Shown here: one piece after another, positions 58,408 through 64,000 of the stretch
How positions within the stretch are numbered: the first letter of the stretch is position 1
Layout of the letters: every line of letters starts with the position of its first letter
Source: Cafeteria roenbergensis
Lineage: Eukaryota; Sar; Bigyra; Bicosoecida; Cafeteriaceae
NCBI GenBank assembly: GCA_008330645.1
Contig: VLTN01000034.1
Location: forward strand, 124,001-188,000
DNA: 64,000 nt
Direction: 5' to 3'
Translations under genes and position numbers: made by a program
Notes under the pieces: model-generated
Told to the model about the DNA's origin: nothing
Database searches by the model: none
The model's input: only the letters and a program-made list of their open reading frames with translations

Positions 58408-61073
58408 ATGGCTGCCAGCGCTGCGGCAGCCGGGGACGGGGCGCCCAAGAGCGGCGAGCGCAGCGACCACATCCGCGTGTTTCTGAGGGTTCGCCCGACC
58501 CGTCGAGTGAGCCCGCTGAAAGCGCACGCACGTCGAGCAATGAGTCCCCGCAGGGTGGGCGGGCGCCAGAGTGTCTCGCGGTGCAGTGCCCCGGGAGGGG
58601 GCGCCGCAGGCGCGGCTGTGTGCGGCGGCGCCAGAGGCGCCGCGTCCGCCTCGCAGGCGATGGGCTCGCTGTCGCGTCCACCTGCGTCCCCCCTGCGCTG
58701 CGCGGGTGCCCCTCGCTGATGCAGCCCTCGGGTTTCTTTGGACTGGACGAGGAGAGCGGGTCCGTGCGCTTCGACGTGCCCCCTGACGCTGCAGGGCTGA
58801 TGGGTCCGAACAACACGCGGTCGCAATACGACTTTCGCTTCGACGGGCTGTTCGGCATGACTGCGCGGCAGGAGGACGTGTTCGAGCGCGTCGCTGGGCC
58901 GGCCGTCGCCAACGCCCTGGCCGGCTACAACGCCACAATCTTTGCCTACGGGCAAACTGGCTCCGGCAAGACCTTCACGATTACCGGCGGGCCGCAGCGG
59001 TACGAGGACCGGGGTATCATCCCGCGCGCCCTCCAGCGCATTTTTCAGCAATGCGACGCGTCGCGCAAGGCGGGCGGCCAGGCCACTGTGTGGATCTCGT
59101 ACCTGGAGGTGTACAACGAGGTGGGGTACGACCTTCTGGAGGACAGCGCAACGGGCGGCCACAGCCGCGCCGGCACCGTGCCGGGAACCAAGGCGCTGGA
59201 GGAGCTTCCGCGCGTGACGGTTCGCGAGGACGAGTACGGCAACGTGCACCTGGGGAACCTGAGCCTGCACCGAGCGGAGAGCGAGGAGGAGGCGTTGAAC
59301 CTGCTCTTCCAGGGCGACACGAACCGGGCCATCTGCGAGACTGCCATGAACCCGGTTTCGTCGCGCAGTCACTGCGTGTTCACCATCAGCCTGGAGCAGC
59401 GCGAGGAGGGCAGCCCGGTCGTGCGTCGCTCGAAGCTGCACCTCGTCGACCTTGCGGGGTCTGAGCGCGTGCACAAGACCGGCGCCACGGGCTCCCTGTT
59501 CCGGGAGGCGACCCACATCAACAGCAGCCTCCTGGCCCTGCGCCGCGTCATCGACTCGCTGCACGAGCGGTCGGTGAGGCGCGGCGCGGCGCGCCAGCAC
59601 ACGCACGTGCCCTACAGAGACAGCACCATCACCTCGGTGCTCAGAGACAGCCTTGGCGGCAACTGCAAAACAGCCGTCGTGGCCACGGTTTCGGGCGAGG
59701 CGTCCAACACTGACGAGAGCATCAGCACCTGCCGCTTCGCCCAGGGCGTCGCGCGCATCCGCAACGAGGCCTGCGTGAACCTGGAGACGGACCCCGCCGT
59801 TCTGGTTGCCCGCCTGAAGGAGCAGGTCCGCCTGCTGCAAATCGAGAAGGACTACGCAGCGGGGGAGGCCGGGTCCGAGGCCGAAATCGACGAGGAGGAG
59901 CGGGCAAGGGTCGCCGCGCAGGCGGTCGCCTGGGCCAAGGCCGGGCCGGAGGACGCGCGGCCTCCCGAGGACGCGCCGATGCCCGACCTGGGGGGGCTCA
60001 GCCTGCCGCGCATCCGAGAGGGGTTCCGGGCCCTGCGGGAGCTCGCCCGTGCGGCTGCTGCCGGGGCCGCTGCTGGCGGCGGTGGCGGCGGGGACTCCAA
60101 GGCTGGCGCGGCCGCGTCGGCGGAGGCCGTGGCGGAGCTGCGCGACATGAAGCACACCCTGGCGCAGCGCAACCACGAGATCGCGGCGCTGGTCAGCATC
60201 GCGCGCGATCTGCGAGAGAAGCTCCGCGCCGGCGGGGGCGGGGGTGGCGCCCACCCTGGGGCGAGCGGGGCTGGCGGCCATTCGGAACGCCGGCCAGCTG
60301 CTCCCGGAGAGGCTTTCGCGCCGGCCGCCGCCGCCGCCGCCGCCCACGCCGACGCCGACGCTGGGGCTCGCCTCCCATCGGGGGAGACGCTGCCGTGGCA
60401 GCTGCTGGACGACCGGGACGCGTCGCGCGACCGGTTCAAGGCAGCGTACCCGCGCCGGCAGCAATTGCGAGACCTGAAGCAGGCGCTGGCGGACAAGTAC
60501 GCGGAGGCAAAGCAAGGCGCCGGCCTCATCAACAGGGCGCGCGGGCGCGTGGTGGAGCTCAAGGCTGCGGTGGAGGAGCTACGCGTCAGACGGGCGATGC
60601 AGGCGCTGGCAGACAGCGAGGCGGCAGGGAGCGATGGCACGCCCGCTGCGACCGCGGACTCCGCTCCCAGCGAGGCGGAGACAGGACTGCTGGTGGAGAT
60701 GGAGGAGCAGCAGAAGCGGTACACGAGCGCGTTTGCGCGGCTGCGCGAGCTCAAGGGCGAGATCGAGTACACGCGCAAGCTGCTTGAGGCCGGATCGGTG
60801 CGCATGCAGTCCGAGTTCGAGGCGTGGTTTGCGCAGGCGCTGCTGGAGAGGCGCACACGGCTAACCAGTGCGACGACGCCGCGGCGGCACGAACACGCGG
60901 CAGGGATGGCTGCCCCCGACAGGGCCTTCGCCCCTTCTGCAACGGGGGGTGCTGGTGCTGGCGCAGGTGCTCAGGCTGGTGCCGGCGGCGGAGGGGAGAC
61001 CGACGACGTGGCTCGTTTCTATGCTGCGCGCGACCAGCTACTCAAGCTCACTGGTGGGGGCGCGAGGCGGTAG
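58408..61073 (+). CDS. KIF6: Kinesin-9 family motor, KIF6 type
   Basis: Plus-end motor of the ciliary/flagellar kinesin-9 family. Exon 1 58408-58506, intron 58507-58724 (GTGAGC...GATGCAG, 218 bp), exon 2 58725-61073; 815 residues, like human KIF6 (814). Motor domain: HIRVFLRVRPT, P-loop IFAYGQTGSGKTFTITGG, DRGIIPRALQRIF, SYLEVYNEVGYDLLED, switch I MNPVSSRSHCVFTI, switch II LHLVDLAGSERVHKTG and SVLRDSLGGNCKT, then DESISTCRFAQGVARIRNEA. The tail keeps the KIF6-specific segments LADKYAEAKQGAGLINRARG and EEQQKRYTSAFARLRELKGE, and the end DVARFYAARDQLLKL. This points to KIF6 rather than KIF9. A Gly/Ala-rich insert lies at about 560-640. Confidence 0.94.
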
Positions 61074-61172
61074 CAAGCCTGCCCTGAATCGACCCGTGCG
61101 GGCAGCGCTCGAGGAGCCACGCTTGCCGGCTGCTTGCACGGCACCCGGCCAGGCGGGGCCCTGCCCCGTTGC

Positions 61173-62663
61173 TCAAGTGCCGCCGTCGGCAGCGGCAGCG
61201 GGAGCGCCACCTGCTGCTGCCGACGCCTCGCCTGCGGCAGCACAGCCCGACGCCGTGCCACGAGGGCGCTGGGCGTCGGGCTCAGCTGGCCCGCCTGCCG
61301 CCGAAGCATCTCTGGGGCGCTTGCTGCTCTGCTGTGCTGGGCGGTCCTGCACCCTGAGCAGCAGGAGCTGCACTCTGCCCTTCTCCATGAACACGGCTGG
61401 CTGCGCGAGCGTCAGGAGGCCCCTGCCCTTCGCCAGCACCTCCTCCACGTCGAGGTTGAATGGGCCCTTGAGCGCCACCAGCCGCAGCCGGTGCAGCCGG
61501 CCTCCAGCTCCCGCCGCCCGCTGTTCCACCGCCGCCCGGGCGATGCGCGGAAGCATGTCCGCCACGTTTGTTTCGCCCAGAAAGAGCGAGAGCCGGGGCA
61601 GCAGCTTGTACTCCGGGCCTCCCCATGGCGGATCCAGGAACAGCGCGTCACCCAGGGAGGGCCACGAGCTCTCCTCCACCCCGGGCAGCGGCGCAAGCAG
61701 CAGGTCCTGCACCGGCCCGTGAAACACCGTGAGCCGGCCTCCGCCCCCAACGAGGCCGCGCACTTCGGCCGCGCTCTCTGCGACAGCAGGCTTTGCCCCG
61801 AGCGCCTGCGCCAGGTTGTGCGCCAGAAGCCCGCAGCGCTGGCCCGAAATTTCGCAAGAGAGCACTCCGCCAAGCTCCTGCCCGAAGCTTATGGAATTTC
61901 CGCCCACGCACGCCGTTCCGTCAATCACAACTGCGTCGGGCGAGCAGTGCCGCTCCACCAAAGCCGTCATCTCCCGCGCAGCAGGCAGCGCAGTCACCGA
62001 AAACAAGGCAACGTCATCGAGGCGCATGGCTTGGACGACGGGCTCTGGGAGCCCGCGGAAGAGCCTGCGGCGCTGCGACGCCACCTTGGCCGGCAGCGCA
62101 CTGTCTGGCCCAGCGTACACGGTCGCGGGAGCGTCCGCCGCTGCTGCAGCAGCTGCAACTTTCGATATCGACGCACCGGCAGCAGCAGCCGATGGGACGT
62201 GCGAGTGGGACGGCGTCGCGCCAGCCGAGGCCGCAGCCGCGGCGTCTTCTCGCGCCTTTGCGGCCTCCGGACGCGCCTCGGCAAGCAGCTGAATTTGCGG
62301 GCCCCGGTGGCCCACCAGGAGCAACCGGCCCGCCAGGCCACCACCAAGCTGTACTTCGCCAGCCTTTGGCTGAGACGTGCCCTCAACGCCGCACCGCAAG
62401 TAGTGCGCAAACCGCTCAAGCGCCGGGCGCGCCCCCGTACTCGACAACGACCCAAGCACAACGGCTTGCGACGCAGACACCGATGGCAGCCTCCCCCGTA
62501 CAAATTTGAGCACCCGAAGCTTCCCAGTGGCGGAAACCTGCCGCTTGGCTTCGCTCGCAGCGCGGCCAGCAAACGTCGTGGCGTCCACCGGCTCCCAGGC
62601 TAGCTCCACCTTTCCGACCGTCTCCGGGCCTCCAGGACCTGGAACGACCAGATCGGCCTGCAT
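61173..62663 (-). CDS. TGS1-like cap guanine-N2 methyltransferase
   Basis: Class I SAM-dependent methyltransferase; by family, TGS1 converts the m7G caps of snRNAs and snoRNAs to trimethylguanosine. 496 residues, no introns. The C-terminal catalytic domain has the lead-in LFSVTALPAAREMTALVERH, the SAM motif VVIDGTACVGGNSISF (about 245), an acidic strand end LSCEISGQRCG, and the catalytic LFLDPPWGGPEYK (about 343), close to TGS1's PPWGGPDY. KGPFNLDVEEVL and MEKGRVQLLLLRV follow, then an Ala/Pro-rich tail. The N-terminal 230 residues have no domain I recognise. The start is uncertain because the frame stays open to about 63173 with another ATG upstream; ATG 62663 opens the more protein-like part. 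Other DPPW-type N-methyltransferases remain possible. It converges on KIF6 with only 99 bp between the stops. Confidence 0.75.
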   Translation of the reverse strand: MQADLVVPGPGGPETVGKVELAWEPVDATTFAGRAASEAKRQVSATGKLRVLKFVRGRLPSVSASQAVVLGSLSSTGARPALERFAHYLRCGVEGTSQPKAGEVQLGGGLAGRLLLVGHRGPQIQLLAEARPEAAKAREDAAAAASAGATPSHSHVPSAAAAGASISKVAAAAAAADAPATVYAGPDSALPAKVASQRRRLFRGLPEPVVQAMRLDDVALFSVTALPAAREMTALVERHCSPDAVVIDGTACVGGNSISFGQELGGVLSCEISGQRCGLLAHNLAQALGAKPAVAESAAEVRGLVGGGGRLTVFHGPVQDLLLAPLPGVEESSWPSLGDALFLDPPWGGPEYKLLPRLSLFLGETNVADMLPRIARAAVEQRAAGAGGRLHRLRLVALKGPFNLDVEEVLAKGRGLLTLAQPAVFMEKGRVQLLLLRVQDRPAQQSSKRPRDASAAGGPAEPDAQRPRGTASGCAAAGEASAAAGGAPAAAADGGT

Positions 62664-63190
62664 TTGCCGCCGTCGCCAGCGCGACCGGCCGGAGTGCGCT
62701 CGCCGTGGCGGCCTCGGCGTTGCGCGAACTGCGACTCTGGCTCTGTTTGCTCTCGCACTGCCGCCGCCCCCGCCGGCATGGCGCACACATGGCGACCAGG
62801 CCGACGCAACCCAGGCAGACGGGGGCGACCCAAGCGAGAGCAACCGCGAGTCTTCTCCGTGCTGCGCCCGGGCTGAAATCACGGACCCCGCTCCGGACGT
62901 CACGGAGGGTGGATGGGGTCGCTCGCCTCGCTTGCAACTGGCGAGCAGCGATTCGGCGCGCCCGTGCCTGAGCAACCTCACGGGATCCCGATGCTGGGGC
63001 GCGTCTCCGCTCGGGCGTTGAGGCGTGGACACCGTCGCCACAGGCGATTCCATCAGGATGGCGTCGAACAGAGTCGGCGAAACCAGCAGGATGGACCGGG
63101 GTCGAGCTCTCGCTGAACTCGCAGACTGGCACACACTCTCCTCGACCCAGGGTCCCTGCTTCGCTCGCCTCAAGGGACAGCGTCGTTCGC
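62664..63190. promoter_or_regulatory. Divergent intergenic region, TGS1-like / edge membrane protein
   Basis: 527 bp between outward-facing starts. It may contain additional 5' coding sequence of the methyltransferase, since its frame is open throughout, but codon use is irregular there. No clear motifs. Confidence 0.4.
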
Positions 63191-64000
63191 ATGGCAGCTG
63201 CCATCGACGAGCCGCCCCCGCTGCTGGAAAGGGCCGCCACAGCGGTGTTCCATGGACTGTTCGGCCTCGGGCTTATCGCGCGCGAGCATAGCGGGCCTGC
63301 CTCGAGCTTCCGTGCCAACTCCTCCACGTTTGGCGGCCTCGGGTTCATCTTGGCCACTGTCATCGAGGCAGCGCAGATGCTCGCCTTCCCGCTCTCGCAC
63401 ACCCAGCACGTGTGGCACGGCACGCTGGTGGGGGAGGCCATGGCTCAAGCCTTGACAGTCGTGATGCCTGGGTCGATCGACGTTTGGTTCGGCCCCATCG
63501 CCTACAGGGTGAGCTGCGGGCCCGCCCACGACCCGCCCACAATGCGCCGGACAGCACGACGCAGCTCTCTTGGCGCGGGGCAAGCCTGGGCTGAGCGAGC
63601 ACCTTGAACGGGGCGTGGGTCAGCCCTGCTGCGAAGCGCGTCCTGATCGAAGCATGCCCACCGTCTGATTGGCTGCCAGCTGGACTCTTGTGAAGCATCA
63701 TCACACGACACATGCCAACTCCCCCGGTTGCTGCCTCTCCGCTGGTCCACCGACCTCGCCGCAGGTCCTCTTCACCACGGGCATTGTCTGGGTCCTGGTC
63801 TTCATCAGTCTGTCAGTATCGATAGCACTGGCTTTCGTGCGGGAAAAGAAGCAGTCCGAGCTGGCGCTCCGAGTGTTTCGTGGCGTCGCGGCGCTCTCCA
63901 CCACCGTGCTTTTCTTGCCTGTCTCAGCGCTGCTGTTCCGCTCCTACTCATGCGACGCCGGCTCTGACATCGATGGCTCTACGGACGACTGGCTGGGGGC
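63191..64000 (+). CDS. Multi-pass membrane protein, N-terminal part (truncated by window edge), possibly Tmc-type sensor
   Basis: Exon 1 63191-63508, intron 63509-63764 (GTGAGC...GCCGCAG, 256 bp), exon 2 63765 to beyond 64000; about 184 residues visible. It starts MAAAIDEPPPLLERAATAVF. Hydrophobic helices occur at TFGGLGFILATVIEAAQMLA, at the junction VLFTTGIVWVLVFISLSVSI, and at TTVLFLPVSALLFRSYSCDA. The spacing of an IEAAQMLAF helix, a VLFLPV helix and a following Cys-Asp-rich loop recalls the N-terminus of protist tiny-macrocysts (TmcB/TmcC-like) PAS membrane proteins; that is from memory and tentative. The splice is phase 0. The remainder, including any PAS or repeat region, is off the window. 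Confidence 0.6.

Noticed and set aside
57642-60515. A 957-codon minus-strand frame opposite the kinesin and overlapping Vti1
   Set aside because: It mixes antisense kinesin with Vti1 introns and exons in the wrong frame; both real genes are conserved.
1-64000. tRNA, rRNA, CRISPR arrays, insertion sequences, retroelements
   Set aside because: I looked for T-arm consensus, rRNA landmarks, regularly spaced direct repeats, terminal repeats and transposase or reverse-transcriptase motifs and found none that I could support.

Overview
This window is nuclear DNA from a very GC-rich protist. The evidence is eukaryote-only genes (ATM-type kinase, exportin-1, Sec31, a Vti1 SNARE, GPI8, U5 snRNP Dim1, kinesin-9) and spliceosomal introns of 118-543 bp that all begin GTGAG and end in -GCAG. 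A KIF6-type kinesin implies a cilium, and a K+-dependent type H+-pyrophosphatase implies an acidic vacuole or acidocalcisome. The strong C/G third-position bias recalls high-GC protists such as Cafeteria-like stramenopiles, Aureococcus or haptophytes; that placement is a guess. I saw no rRNA, tRNA, CRISPR array, transposon or viral remnant.

Layout. Bases 1-24068 (minus) are one gigantic gene for an ATM/Tel1-family PI3-kinase-like protein kinase. It has two small 5' exons followed by a third exon that stays open for 23.4 kb and runs off the left edge. At least 7,935 residues lie in the window, about 2.6 times human ATM, and only the FATC end is missing. The gene is also peppered with a GGCAGAGC/GCTCTGCC octamer. 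Divergent from it is a small DUF6713-like membrane protein (24458-24844, +), then Dim1/TXNL4A (25153-25581, +), GPI8 (26177-27835, -), H+-PPase (28318-32067, +), a 1.8 kb gap, exportin-1 (33900-37367, +), an ELO-type fatty acid elongase (37744-39043, -), Hsp110 (39589-43002, +), a 2,406-residue PAS-containing membrane protein (43586-51159, -), Sec31 (51911-56799, -), Vti1 (57181-58223, -), a KIF6-type kinesin (58408-61073, +), a TGS1-like cap methyltransferase (61173-62663, -) and a truncated membrane protein at the right edge (63191-64000, +).

The genes do not form an operon-like pathway. Loose themes are early secretory and membrane trafficking (Sec31, Vti1, GPI8, ELO), RNA maturation and export (Dim1, TGS1-like, exportin-1), proteostasis (Hsp110), vacuolar energetics (H+-PPase), genome surveillance (ATM) and motility (KIF6). 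Spacing is compact: several gene pairs share divergent promoters of about 180-550 bp, and convergent 3' ends lie 100-600 bp apart. Splice models were made by eye from frame continuity, GTGAG/GCAG signals and family conservation. No alignment was run.
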